Source of the DNA: a virus
Strand: one strand, 5' to 3'
IMG/VR virus record: IMGVR_UViG_3300027754_005988
Location: 1 to 64,000 of that record
Length of the DNA: 64,000 bases
Positions 22,372 through 31,791 of this stretch are shown here, piece after piece. The notes below the pieces were generated by a model. It did no database searches. It was not told where the DNA came from and saw only the letters and a program-made list of their open reading frames with translations. Within the stretch, counting starts at the first letter, position 1, and each line of letters opens with the position of its first letter. The position numbers and the translations under genes are program-made.

Positions 22372-25300
22372 ATGGCGGATAAGATTAGAAATAACACGTT
22401 TTTAATTAAACGTTCAAACGTACCAGGAAAAGTACCAACCGCTGGTAGTTTACTACTAGGTGAATTAGCATTAAATACTAGTGACGTAATATTATACGCT
22501 TCTGGTACTACAGCAAACTCAATACTACCAATAGGGTGGGATAGAGTTTCTAGAACTGGTGATACTATGACTGGTAGTTTATACGCACCTTCTATTTCTG
22601 CCACAACAATATCTGCTACTACATATCTTAACTTACCTTCATCAACGTTTACTGGTGGTACAGTAACTGGACCAACTAATTTTACAAACGGATTAACAGC
22701 CAATACTATGAGTGCTACAACTTATTATGGTGATGGTTCTAATCTAACTGGTATATCGGCAGTAGCGACTGAATTCGTGGTTAATTGTCGTAACCAAAGT
22801 GGTTCAGATATGTATAGAGGTCAAGTAGTGTATATGAATGGGTCAACGGGGAATAAACCTACAATACTATTAGCACAAGCGAACTCTGAGATGACATCAG
22901 CCAGAACATTTGGTGTGTTAAAAAATGATATTGCAAACAATGATTATGGTGATGTAGTAACAATTGGTTCAATAACTAATTTAGATACAAGAACTTCTGC
23001 AACACATCCATTCACAATAGATACTTTATCTGATGGACAAACAATTTATTTATCCCCAACTAATGCTGGTTATATTACAAATGTTAAACCATACGCACCA
23101 AATCATTTAGTTTATATTGGTAAGGTAGTTAGAACTTCTCCAACTAATGGATATATAGAATATCAAATTCAAAATGGGTATGAATTAGATGAATTACACG
23201 ATGTTAAAATAACTGGGGTAACATATGGTGATTTGTTAACATATTCAGCATATAATGGTAGTAATGTTTGGGTTAATAGTAAAACTCTTAATGGTTCTTA
23301 TACTGTAACTGGTGATACAAGTGTTGGTGGTCAGATGAAAGCTACAACAGTTTCAGCTACAACATATTATAACTTACCAATAACAACAGATATAACAATT
23401 ACTGGTGCAACTTATAGTAATAATACATTTACATATAGAAATAATACAGGTGGTACATTTAGTACATTATTTAATACTGTAACAGGATTAACTGTTACTG
23501 GTAATCTTACTGTAACAGGTGGAACTCAATCTATATTTTCAGGTAATAGTTCATCTGACTTAGTTAGGATAACTCAAACTGGAACTGGTAATGCATTTGT
23601 TGTTGAGGATAGCACTACACCAGATAGTTCAAAATTTGTAATTAATTCTTCAGGTAATGTAGGTGTTGGGATTGATTCTCAACCAACAACAAAATTATAT
23701 GTTAATAATAACGCCTTAGATGGTGTAACTAATGTTATAATTGGTTATAATGGAATTTCTTCAGGTGGAACTGGTGTATATGGTATATCAAGTTTACCAG
23801 CTGTTAATGGTACATCATATGGTGTTAGAGGTGAGTCTAATGAAAACTCTGTATCAAATATTGGTGTATATGGATATGCTTGGAATTCTGATTGGTCTGG
23901 TGGTATAAATAAAGGTGGATTATTTATTGGTGAAGGTAGTAATACTAATATAGGTGTTGATGCCACTGGTCAAGCAGCGAATAGTAATCCTTCACCATTA
24001 TCAATAGGTGGTAAATTTACTGCACAATTTTCAGATAGTAATTATTCAGTTCAATTAATTGATGGTACACAAGGAATAAATAAAGTTTTAGTATCACAAA
24101 CAACAGATGGTAAGGCTAATTGGAGTGATGTATTAAGTGGTCTAACAAGAGTTAATACTACTACAATATCTGCAACAACTTATCAAAATTTACCATTAGA
24201 TATTCGAGTAACTGGAGGTACTTATTCTACTGGTACAGCTACTTTTACAAATAATACTGGTGGTACATTTAGTGTTACTGGATTTAGTACAGCTACAGCA
24301 TTTACAGGAGGTACAGTTACTGGAGCTACAAACTTCACAGGAGGTCTTACAGCGAATACTATATCTGCAACAACATATTTAAATTTACCTGTAACAACAG
24401 ATATAACAATTACTGGTGCTAGTTATAGTAATAATACATTTACATATACTAATAATACTGGCGGAACATTTAATGTATTATTTAATACGGTTACTGGGTT
24501 AACATCTACTGGTACGATATCTTCTAGTATTTTATCTGCAACAACATACTTAAACTTACCTTTAGATATAAGAGTAACTGGTGGTACTTATACTAATGGA
24601 AATGCTACATTTACAAATAATACTGGAGGTACGTTTAACGTAACTGGATTTAGTACTAGTACTGCTACTGCATTTACAGGAGGTACAGTAACTGGTGCAA
24701 CTAATTTCACTGGAGGTGTTACAGCGAATACAATATCAGCTACTACTTATCAGAATTTACCTACTGATATAAGAGTAACTGGAGCAACATATTCAAATAA
24801 TACATTTACCTTTACAAATAATACTGGTGGTACATTTAGTACATTATTTAACACAGTAACAGGACTAACTGTTAATGGTAACTTAACCGTAACTGGAAAC
24901 ACATCAGTACAAGGTTTAAGCGGAACAACAGCTACATTATCTGGTTCAGGTCAAAATATACTTACTATAATAGGTTCTGGGACCACTTCACCTATATTTA
25001 CAGTTCAAGGTTCAAGTGGTGAATTATTTAGCATTACAGACAGTCTTACAGGGTCATTATTTAGTGTTAATGATATATCTGGATTACCAATACTTGAAGT
25101 GTTTAGCGATAACACTACACTTATGGGTAGTTATTTAGCTCCATCATTAAATACCACAACAAAAGTAACACTTACAGCTGGTACGAATACAGTATATTCA
25201 ATACCAACAAGTGCTTATACAGGTGCATTCTTTGATTACACTGTAATAAGTAGTGGTTCAACTGGTGCTAGAGCAGGTAATATAATGGCTATATGGAGTG

Positions 25301-25455
25301 GAACAAGTGCTCAATATAGTGAGACATCAACCAATGATATTGGTAATACTGCTGGTATTACATTTTCAGTTGCTGTATCAGGTAATAATGCGGTATTAAG
25401 TTCATCAGCAACAACTGGTGGATGGACACTTAAAACAATAATAAGAAGTATATAA
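22372..25455 (+). CDS. Large tail fibre protein
   Basis: A 1027-residue fibre. The N-terminal attachment region (1-75) is like that of the previous fibre. Then come repeated shaft modules built from ISATTYxNLP, ITGATYSNNTFTYTNNTGGTFNVLFNTVTGL and GGTVTGATNFTGGxTANT, present at least five times. A central region about residues 385-580 (SIFSGNSSSDLVRITQTGTGNAFVVED...GVYGISSLPAVNG...SVQLIDGTQGINKVL) is shared with the 28855 fibre. The C-terminal 140 residues form a distinct beta domain (TLTAGTNTVYSIPTSAYTGAFFDYTVISSG...). No S74 endosialidase chaperone is present. The shaft repeats make homologous recombination with the 28855 gene plausible. Confidence 0.75.
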   Translation: MADKIRNNTFLIKRSNVPGKVPTAGSLLLGELALNTSDVILYASGTTANSILPIGWDRVSRTGDTMTGSLYAPSISATTISATTYLNLPSSTFTGGTVTGPTNFTNGLTANTMSATTYYGDGSNLTGISAVATEFVVNCRNQSGSDMYRGQVVYMNGSTGNKPTILLAQANSEMTSARTFGVLKNDIANNDYGDVVTIGSITNLDTRTSATHPFTIDTLSDGQTIYLSPTNAGYITNVKPYAPNHLVYIGKVVRTSPTNGYIEYQIQNGYELDELHDVKITGVTYGDLLTYSAYNGSNVWVNSKTLNGSYTVTGDTSVGGQMKATTVSATTYYNLPITTDITITGATYSNNTFTYRNNTGGTFSTLFNTVTGLTVTGNLTVTGGTQSIFSGNSSSDLVRITQTGTGNAFVVEDSTTPDSSKFVINSSGNVGVGIDSQPTTKLYVNNNALDGVTNVIIGYNGISSGGTGVYGISSLPAVNGTSYGVRGESNENSVSNIGVYGYAWNSDWSGGINKGGLFIGEGSNTNIGVDATGQAANSNPSPLSIGGKFTAQFSDSNYSVQLIDGTQGINKVLVSQTTDGKANWSDVLSGLTRVNTTTISATTYQNLPLDIRVTGGTYSTGTATFTNNTGGTFSVTGFSTATAFTGGTVTGATNFTGGLTANTISATTYLNLPVTTDITITGASYSNNTFTYTNNTGGTFNVLFNTVTGLTSTGTISSSILSATTYLNLPLDIRVTGGTYTNGNATFTNNTGGTFNVTGFSTSTATAFTGGTVTGATNFTGGVTANTISATTYQNLPTDIRVTGATYSNNTFTFTNNTGGTFSTLFNTVTGLTVNGNLTVTGNTSVQGLSGTTATLSGSGQNILTIIGSGTTSPIFTVQGSSGELFSITDSLTGSLFSVNDISGLPILEVFSDNTTLMGSYLAPSLNTTTKVTLTAGTNTVYSIPTSAYTGAFFDYTVISSGSTGARAGNIMAIWSGTSAQYSETSTNDIGNTAGITFSVAVSGNNAVLSSSATTGGWTLKTIIRSI

Positions 25456-25456
25456 T

Positions 25457-26152
25457 ATGGCATTCAATTATTCACCAAAACCCGTTATAGATAGCAGTCT
25501 AGTATTGTATTTAGACGCAGCTAACCCTAAAAGTTATGTGAGCGGAAGTACAGTATGGACGGATGTTAGTAGAGGTGGGAATAATGGAACACTTACAAAT
25601 GGGCCTGCGTATAATAGTAGTAATGGTGGTACTATTCAATTTGATGGTATTGATGATTTTGTAGTAATGCCTTCAAGAGTGGTTGATTCTACTTTTACTG
25701 CATTATCGGCAGAGTGTTGGGTAAAACCAACAAATGCAAGTACATGTTTAATAATGGAAAATGGCACAGCGTATACTACTAATGGGTTTTTATTAGCTCA
25801 AGAAACTTCAACTCAATTTTCTTTTGAAGTATTTGGTTCGGGATATGATTCCGTGATTGCTAGTACTACGTATTCAATAAATAATTGGTATCATTTAGTA
25901 GGTGTATGGACTGCTGGTTCTATCGTGAACATATATATGAATGGTGTATTATCAAATGGTACTAGAACATCTCAAGGAGCACAAACTACATTATTAAATG
26001 GAAACACTAATCTATATGTTGGAATTAGACCACCTAATTCAATACCCTTCAAAGGAAATATAAGTACGGCAAAAATATACAACCGTGCCTTATCAGCCAC
26101 AGAAGTATTACAAAATTACAATGCCCTTAAAGGCCGATACGGATTAAAATAA
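25457..26152 (+). CDS. Concanavalin/LamG-like lectin adhesin 1
   Basis: A 231-residue protein with the LamG/concanavalin A-like jelly-roll pattern: SLVLYLDAANPKSY, WTDVSRGGNNGTLTNGPAY, IQFDGIDDFVVM, SAECWVKP, NNWYHLVGVWTAGSIVNIYMNG and KIYNRALSATEVLQNYNALKGRY. This is the LamG_3-type fold that binds sugars in many phage and bacterial adhesins. It starts one base after the large fibre and is paralogous to the next gene. Probably a distal receptor-binding protein. Confidence 0.82.
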   Translation: MAFNYSPKPVIDSSLVLYLDAANPKSYVSGSTVWTDVSRGGNNGTLTNGPAYNSSNGGTIQFDGIDDFVVMPSRVVDSTFTALSAECWVKPTNASTCLIMENGTAYTTNGFLLAQETSTQFSFEVFGSGYDSVIASTTYSINNWYHLVGVWTAGSIVNIYMNGVLSNGTRTSQGAQTTLLNGNTNLYVGIRPPNSIPFKGNISTAKIYNRALSATEVLQNYNALKGRYGLK

Positions 26153-26153
26153 T

Positions 26154-26897
26154 ATGGCAGGAAGAGTATCATATACAGGAGGAATAGTTCGTAACGGATT
26201 GGTGTTGCATCTTGATGCAGCCAAAAGAGATTCATATCCAAAGACAGGAACAGTGTGGAGCGATATATCTGGCAATGGAAATCATTTTTCATTATACGGA
26301 ACACCAACTTTTAATTCAAATAATGGTGGTAGTATACAATTAAATGGTACAAGTCAATATTGTAGAAGTATAAACACTATTAATTTATCATCATTAAATG
26401 GGTTTTCTATACAAATAATAGCAAAAACCAATAGTGTTGCTGGGGCAGCCGTATACGAACACGGTCCTAATACAAATACTACTGTAGGTGGTTTTGGTTT
26501 TTTTTCTAATAGTAATGGGCTTATTACTGACTCCACAACAATGCATTCATTTTTAAATACTAATTTGGGTGCAAATGGCGGTGCTAGAAATATATCATCA
26601 AATTCACAATCTAGTTACTTTATTGAAACAAAAACAATAGTAAAAAATTCTTCTATAGGATTTCAAGATTACTATAACGGTCAATTGACTCCATATATAA
26701 CATCCACATGGGGTACAAGTACTAGTACAGTTGGAATAACTACAACATTTTTAAATGATTATTTATATTTGGGTAGTAGAGGTGGAACAACAAGTTTTTT
26801 AAGTGGTAATATTGCTTCAATAATTATTTACAACAGACCATTATCCGCATCAGAAGTCCTACAAAATTATAACGCATTAAAAGGAAGATATATTTAA
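26154..26897 (+). CDS. Concanavalin/LamG-like lectin adhesin 2
   Basis: A 247-residue paralogue of the preceding gene with the same frame elements: GLVLHLDAAKRDSYPKTGTVW, DISGNGNHFSLYGTPTF, IQLNGTSQYCRS and the near-identical ending IYNRPLSASEVLQNYNALKGRY. The middle part differs strongly, as expected if the two lectins recognise different glycans. It begins one base after the first. Confidence 0.8.
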   Translation: MAGRVSYTGGIVRNGLVLHLDAAKRDSYPKTGTVWSDISGNGNHFSLYGTPTFNSNNGGSIQLNGTSQYCRSINTINLSSLNGFSIQIIAKTNSVAGAAVYEHGPNTNTTVGGFGFFSNSNGLITDSTTMHSFLNTNLGANGGARNISSNSQSSYFIETKTIVKNSSIGFQDYYNGQLTPYITSTWGTSTSTVGITTTFLNDYLYLGSRGGTTSFLSGNIASIIIYNRPLSASEVLQNYNALKGRYI

Positions 26898-26901
26898 AAT
26901 T

Positions 26902-27171
26902 ATGGAACAATTACAAGATTACGGAAACAGAAAATTTATGATATTTGCGGTAACAGAATTACCACAGATTGATTTCACACAAGTATGTGAAACATCAATG
27001 GACACAGTTAGATGTTCAGTGGATGCCGCGAAAACATTTGTTAAATGGGATAGTGAAACGGTACCTTCAAGTGTTGATGCATTAACAACCAAAGAAGGTC
27101 CATACGCATATGAAGAAATACTTGCAATATTGGCAACACCAGAATGGACTGGCCAAAATCCAATCATATGA
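26902..27171 (+). CDS. Small protein of adhesin operon, unknown
   Basis: An 89-residue acidic protein (MEQLQDYGNRKFMIFAVTEL...). A DFTQVCETSMDTVRCSVDAAKTFVKWD segment is followed by PYAYEEILAILATPEWTGQNPII. It lies four bases after the lectin gene, and its TGA overlaps the next gene's ATG, so translation is coupled. Function unknown; a chaperone or connector for the neighbouring adhesins is a guess. Confidence 0.55.
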   Translation: MEQLQDYGNRKFMIFAVTELPQIDFTQVCETSMDTVRCSVDAAKTFVKWDSETVPSSVDALTTKEGPYAYEEILAILATPEWTGQNPII

Positions 27172-27920
27172 GTACTGTAAACGGAGGTCCTAGATTTGAT
27201 GCAGATGTTTTAGCATTCATTACTGCTGCTGGTATTACAGATACCACACAGAAAAAAGCAATAAATAGACTTGTATTAGATTTAAAAGGTTACGGCATAT
27301 GGACCAAAATGAAAGCTATCTATCCAATGGTAGGTGGAACTGCGGCATCTCATAAATGGAACTTAAAAGACCCAAGAGATTTAGATGCAGCATTCAGATT
27401 AACATTTACTGCTGGTTGGGTGCATAGTTCAACTGGTGCTAAGGCCAATGGAACAAGTGATTATGCTAATACATTTTTCAATCCATCTGTAAGTAGCAAT
27501 ATAAATTCATCACATATATCTTATTATGCTAGAACAGGTAGTAATAACAACACTGTTTGGGTTGGTTCGGGTTATGCTGGATTTTTACAGAGTTTTGGTG
27601 GTACTATGTATGGTTCATTATCTACCGGTTTACCAAATTATATGTCTGTTGCGTCAACAAACTACCAATTTGCTATGGTTAACAGGACATCTTCCAATTA
27701 TATGGAATTAAGAAAATTAGGTGTTATGGTTGCTTCAAGTTCTGTAATTGCATATGGTTATGATGCATCACCATATAGATTGAATTCTTTTGGTAATGGT
27801 TATTATTCACCAAGTGAATGTGCCTTTGCAACAATAGGAGATGGCTTAACAAACACAGAAGCATCTAACTTATATACTGCCGTACAAAATTATGAAACAA
27901 CTTTAAATCGTCAAGTTTAA
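27168..27920 (+). CDS. Probable adhesin/tail-tip protein
   Basis: A 250-residue protein starting MSTVNGGPRFDADVLAFITAAG. The ATG chosen here forms an ATGA overlap with the preceding stop; an earlier in-frame ATG at 27144 would overlap more. After a helical N-terminus (TQKKAINRLVLDLKGYGIWTKMKAIYPMVGG) and KWNLKDPRDLDAAFRLTFTAGW, the rest has the strand pattern of a jelly-roll lectin (ISYYARTGSNNNTVWVGSGY, YQFAMVNRTSSNYMELRK). Probably another distal receptor-binding protein. Confidence 0.6.
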   Translation: MSTVNGGPRFDADVLAFITAAGITDTTQKKAINRLVLDLKGYGIWTKMKAIYPMVGGTAASHKWNLKDPRDLDAAFRLTFTAGWVHSSTGAKANGTSDYANTFFNPSVSSNINSSHISYYARTGSNNNTVWVGSGYAGFLQSFGGTMYGSLSTGLPNYMSVASTNYQFAMVNRTSSNYMELRKLGVMVASSSVIAYGYDASPYRLNSFGNGYYSPSECAFATIGDGLTNTEASNLYTAVQNYETTLNRQV

Positions 27921-27932
27921 TAGAAAATCAAT

Positions 27933-28154
27933 ATGCAAGGAAGAAAATTAACAACGCAACAAGCAAATGAAATACATGGTGTATTCATATCACCAGAAAC
28001 ATTTATCAATGTAGTTTATGATACGAATGATAATCCATTCCTATTTCTATCTGAACAATGGGAAGAAGCATTGGTGTCGACTGAGTTTGCTTACCTATTA
28101 GCAATACCAAAAGAACAATATACACCTAAGATTGAAATTAATAATAAAATTTAA
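27933..28154 (+). CDS. Small unknown protein
   Basis: A 73-residue protein (MQGRKLTTQQANEIHGVFIS... EQWEEALVSTEFAYLLAIPKEQY) with no motif I recognise. It lies 12 bases after the adhesin stop and 12 bases before the membrane protein, in one operon. Confidence 0.5.
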   Translation: MQGRKLTTQQANEIHGVFISPETFINVVYDTNDNPFLFLSEQWEEALVSTEFAYLLAIPKEQYTPKIEINNKI

Positions 28155-28166
28155 TATAATAATACT

Positions 28167-28394
28167 ATGGAAACTAAAAAACAAACATACCTTGAATGGT
28201 TCAAAGAAAAATACCAATTTGGTTGGGTAATAGCAGTAGCGATACTTTTTACAATTGCTTCTATATCTGAATTTAATTCAGATTATCCAAACAATGGATG
28301 GGTACCAGTAATTTGTGGTACAATAATATATTGTGTAATATTTTTAATAACTTTTTATCAATATAAAAAAGGTGGAAACACTAAATTTCAATAA
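28167..28394 (+). CDS. Two-transmembrane small protein (holin-like size)
   Basis: A 75-residue protein with two predicted membrane helices, FGWVIAVAILFTIASIS (about 18-34) and VPVICGTIIYCVIFLITFYQ (about 46-65), a charged N-terminus and a Lys-rich C-terminus (KKGGNTKF). Size and topology fit a class II holin, but nothing specific proves lysis function. It lies within the adhesin operon and is followed three bases later by another membrane protein. Confidence 0.5.
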   Translation: METKKQTYLEWFKEKYQFGWVIAVAILFTIASISEFNSDYPNNGWVPVICGTIIYCVIFLITFYQYKKGGNTKFQ

Positions 28395-28397
28395 TTT

Positions 28398-28778
28398 ATG
28401 ATTTATTTTACTATTGGTATATTGTTGATTATAATATCAGCAATATCAGAATCAATAATGGATAAAATTCAATTCCATTTTGAAAAATCCATATTTAATG
28501 ATAATACTTATAATAAATTATTTTGGAATCCATTATACTCATGGGAGAATAAGTGGAATAAAGATTTAACAAAACCAAAATTCTTTTTATCAACAACTCT
28601 TTTGGTATTTCTAACTGATGCTTGGCATTTTTTTAAGTTTTTAAGAAATACAACATTATTTATAGGTTTACCATTAATGGTTTTAAGTCCAATTAATATT
28701 ATTATTTCTATTATTATAGCTAGAATAGTTTATGGACTTGTATTTACGCTATTTTTTGATAAATTATTGGATAAATAA
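28398..28778 (+). CDS. Small integral membrane protein
   Basis: A 126-residue protein with three hydrophobic stretches: IYFTIGILLIIISAIS (2-17), FFLSTTLLVFLTDAWHFFKF (about 62-81) and LFIGLPLMVLSPINIIISIIIARIVYGLVF (about 87-116). A charged loop (WNPLYSWENKWNKDLTKPK) lies between the first two. No family recognised. The adjacent two-helix protein suggests that the pair acts at the host membrane, possibly in lysis or superinfection exclusion. Confidence 0.5.
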   Translation: MIYFTIGILLIIISAISESIMDKIQFHFEKSIFNDNTYNKLFWNPLYSWENKWNKDLTKPKFFLSTTLLVFLTDAWHFFKFLRNTTLFIGLPLMVLSPINIIISIIIARIVYGLVFTLFFDKLLDK

Positions 28779-28797
28779 ATTATTTATTAGTTATCAC

Positions 28798-28806
28798 ATA
28801 TTTATA
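28798..28806 (+). promoter_or_regulatory. Putative late promoter ATATTTATA before large fibre
   Basis: CATATTTATATATTA lies 49 bases before the ATG of the 28855 fibre. The leader contains an unusually strong purine-rich ribosome-binding stretch (GGGAAAGGAAG) just upstream of the start. Confidence 0.5.
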
Positions 28807-28854
28807 TATTAAATAATAAGTTATTAATCCTGGATAGGGAAAGGAAGATAATAA

Positions 28855-31764
28855 ATGCCTAGTGAATTTAATATAAAGAATGGATTTATATCCAATTCTA
28901 ACTCATCAATTATAGGTAACTTAACAGTTACTGGTGGAACACAATCACTTTTCTCAGGTTCTAGTTCAGTTGAAATGGTCAAAATAATACAAGATGGCTC
29001 TGGAGATGCCTTTGTAGTTGAGGACCAATCTAATACTGACCCTTCACATTTTGTTATCAATGCAAGCGGTGATACTGCAATTGGTTTAACACAACCATTG
29101 GGTAACGATAAGTTAACGGTATCTGGTAATACCAGTGTATATGGTAATTTTGTCGCAAATACAATATCAGCCACAACATATTTTAACTTACCAATAACAA
29201 CTGATGTAAGGGTTACTGGTGCAACATATTCAAACAATACATTTACATATACGAATAATACTGGTGGTACATTTAATGTATTATTTAATACATTAACTGG
29301 GTTAACTGTTAATGGTAATCTAAGTGTTACTGGTAGTACAACATCTAATTCATTATCAGCCACAACTATAACAGGCACTACATTATACGGTAATGGAAGT
29401 AATTTAACTGGTGTTGTAAAAGGTAGTGGGACTTTTAATTATATCACAAAATGGACTGGTACTACTGGTATATCTAATAGTATTATACAAGATGATGGAA
29501 CAAATGTTGGTGTTGGGACATCGCCACAATCATATACTAAATTAAGTGTTGCAACAACAGCAGGTAATTCTGAATCAGCAATAACCGCACTTAATAGTAA
29601 TATGGGTGCTTCAGGTGTAAAAGCATTATCAAGTGGTAATGGTTCTGCTGGAACAATATACGGTCTTTTTGGTGAATCTACTGATGCTGGTACAACAAAT
29701 ATAGGTGTTTATGGTCTTGCATATGTTAATGCTTTTTCATCAACAAATTCAATAGGTGGTAAATTTCAAGCTGAATTTGCAACTAATAATTATTCAGTAC
29801 AATTAATAGATGGTACTGAAGGTATTAATAAAGTATTAATTTCTAATACCAGTGATGGTAAAGCTAACTGGAGTAGTGTATTAAGTGGTTTAACTAATAT
29901 ATACACAAATACAATATCCGCTACAACATATTTTAACTTACCTACAGATATAAGAGTAACTGGTGCTAGTTATAATAATAATAACACATTTACATATACT
30001 AATAATACTGGTGGAACATTTAATGTATTATTTAATACTGTATCAGGATTAACAGTTAATGGTTCAATATCAGCAACAACAATATCTGGTGGTACATTTT
30101 ATGGTAATGGTTCTAGTTTAACTAATATTCCTATTGCAGGTGTTACCAATTTACAATCTAGTTTAGATGATAAGTTTGATAAGTCTGGTGGAACTGTTAC
30201 TGGTAGTGTTTTAGTTACAGGTGACGTTACAATACTTGGAACAGCAACTACTATCAATACTCAAACACTTACTGTTAAAGATAATATAATCACAATTAAT
30301 AATAATTATACTGGTAATACTGTTCCTTATCCTGGAACTTCTGGTATTGAAGTATTAAGGGGTTCAGCCACAACTGCAACAGTCCTATGGGATGAAACAT
30401 CTCAAAAATGGGTTGCTGGTATAACTGGCAATACAAAACAAATATTGTTATCTGGTGACAGTTTATCGTTATTAAGTAGCGGTCACACTCATCCTATAAG
30501 TGAAATAACTAACTTACAATCATCATTAGATAACAAATATGATAAATCAGGTGGAACTGTTAGTGGTAATGTTTTAGTTACTAATGATGTAACAATAAGT
30601 GGTACTAGTTTAACAAATAAATTAGGTATAAATAAAACACCTTCTTATACTTTAGATATATTAAGTAGTGGTGGAACTACTAATTTATATTATAATGATA
30701 CAACCACAACTAGTCAAGGTATTAATTTAAGTGGGAAAACTGATGGTTTATATTATATAGGTGTTGAGGGTACTGATGTTGGTACTATTAGATTTGGTGT
30801 TGTTGGTAAATCTCAAACAGCTTCAAGTGTTTATGGTAAAACTGGTGATTCATATGTATATTCATCAGTTGTTTCAAATGGGTTAAATATAATCAGTTCA
30901 CCAGGCACTGGTACTGATGATTATATAAGATTTTACGCTGGTACTAATGCATCAGCTACTGTACCAGACATGTATATACAAGGTAGTGGTTCAACTAGAG
31001 GATATATAGGAATTGGTACATCAAACCCTACTGAAAGATTAGACGTTAGTGGTTCAACTATATTACGCGGTTTGGTTAGTGTTGGTGATTTAAGTGGTTC
31101 AGATGCACAAATTAAAGTTGGTGCTGGTAGAACTGTAGATGGTAATGCTTATATCGATTTAATTGGTGATACTACATATACTAATTATGGTACTAGATTA
31201 ATAAGGTATAGTGGCGTTAATGCTAGCACTGCATTAGCACATAGAGGTAGTGGTCTTTTATCAATAGGTACACAAGATTCAGGTTCATTACAATTAGTTA
31301 CTAGTAATTCTGTTAGAATGTATATATCATCATCAGGTAATTCTGGTAATATTGGTATTGGGACTACATCACCTATAGAAAAATTACATGTAGTAGGTAA
31401 TACATTAATTAATGGTGATTTAATAGTATCAGGTAACTCTCAATCTTTATTCTCTGGAAATAGCTCAATAGAATTAGTTAAGATAATTCAAACAGGTACT
31501 GGAGATGCCTTTGTAGTTGAAGACCAAGCTAATACTGACCCTTCCCATTTCGTTATCAATGCAAGCGGTAATACAGCAATTGGTTTAACACAACCAATAG
31601 GTAATGATAAGTTAACAGTTAGTGGAAACACAACAGTTTATGGCGCATTAAGTGCAACAACTGTTTCTGGCGATGGTTCAGGATTATATAATATACCATT
31701 TAGTGGTGTAGGTTTTAACTATGGTTTAGCAAATGCAATTTCAAATTTTAATTTTTTAACATAA
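28855..31764 (+). CDS. Large tail fibre protein with internally duplicated module
   Basis: A 969-residue fibre. A module of about 80 residues (LFSGSSSVEMVKIIQDGSGD...NDKLTVSGNTSVYG) occurs near the N-terminus (about 20-100) and again near the C-terminus (about 855-935). Between them are shaft repeats of the 22372 type and two ITNLQSSLDDKFDKSGGTVTG / ITNLQSSLDNKYDKSGGTVSG coiled segments. HTHPISEI at about 542-549 could be a His-lined metal-binding fibre motif as in T4 gp12-like fibres. A short tail, FNYGLANAISNFNF, ends the protein. No chaperone domain is visible. Confidence 0.75.
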   Translation: MPSEFNIKNGFISNSNSSIIGNLTVTGGTQSLFSGSSSVEMVKIIQDGSGDAFVVEDQSNTDPSHFVINASGDTAIGLTQPLGNDKLTVSGNTSVYGNFVANTISATTYFNLPITTDVRVTGATYSNNTFTYTNNTGGTFNVLFNTLTGLTVNGNLSVTGSTTSNSLSATTITGTTLYGNGSNLTGVVKGSGTFNYITKWTGTTGISNSIIQDDGTNVGVGTSPQSYTKLSVATTAGNSESAITALNSNMGASGVKALSSGNGSAGTIYGLFGESTDAGTTNIGVYGLAYVNAFSSTNSIGGKFQAEFATNNYSVQLIDGTEGINKVLISNTSDGKANWSSVLSGLTNIYTNTISATTYFNLPTDIRVTGASYNNNNTFTYTNNTGGTFNVLFNTVSGLTVNGSISATTISGGTFYGNGSSLTNIPIAGVTNLQSSLDDKFDKSGGTVTGSVLVTGDVTILGTATTINTQTLTVKDNIITINNNYTGNTVPYPGTSGIEVLRGSATTATVLWDETSQKWVAGITGNTKQILLSGDSLSLLSSGHTHPISEITNLQSSLDNKYDKSGGTVSGNVLVTNDVTISGTSLTNKLGINKTPSYTLDILSSGGTTNLYYNDTTTTSQGINLSGKTDGLYYIGVEGTDVGTIRFGVVGKSQTASSVYGKTGDSYVYSSVVSNGLNIISSPGTGTDDYIRFYAGTNASATVPDMYIQGSGSTRGYIGIGTSNPTERLDVSGSTILRGLVSVGDLSGSDAQIKVGAGRTVDGNAYIDLIGDTTYTNYGTRLIRYSGVNASTALAHRGSGLLSIGTQDSGSLQLVTSNSVRMYISSSGNSGNIGIGTTSPIEKLHVVGNTLINGDLIVSGNSQSLFSGNSSIELVKIIQTGTGDAFVVEDQANTDPSHFVINASGNTAIGLTQPIGNDKLTVSGNTTVYGALSATTVSGDGSGLYNIPFSGVGFNYGLANAISNFNFLT

Positions 31765-31791
31765 TAACAATATAAATAAAAATCAATTTTT

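Noticed and set aside
27144-27167. Earlier ATG for the adhesin at 27168
   Set aside because: It would extend 28 bases into the upstream gene, while the ATG at 27168 makes a standard ATGA stop-start overlap.
28824-29378. Long minus-strand open frame (184 codons) opposite the 28855 fibre
   Set aside because: It is the mirror of a low-complexity Thr/Asn/Gly fibre sequence; its Val/Pro-rich translation has no protein-like domain pattern and the plus-strand fibre is clearly real.
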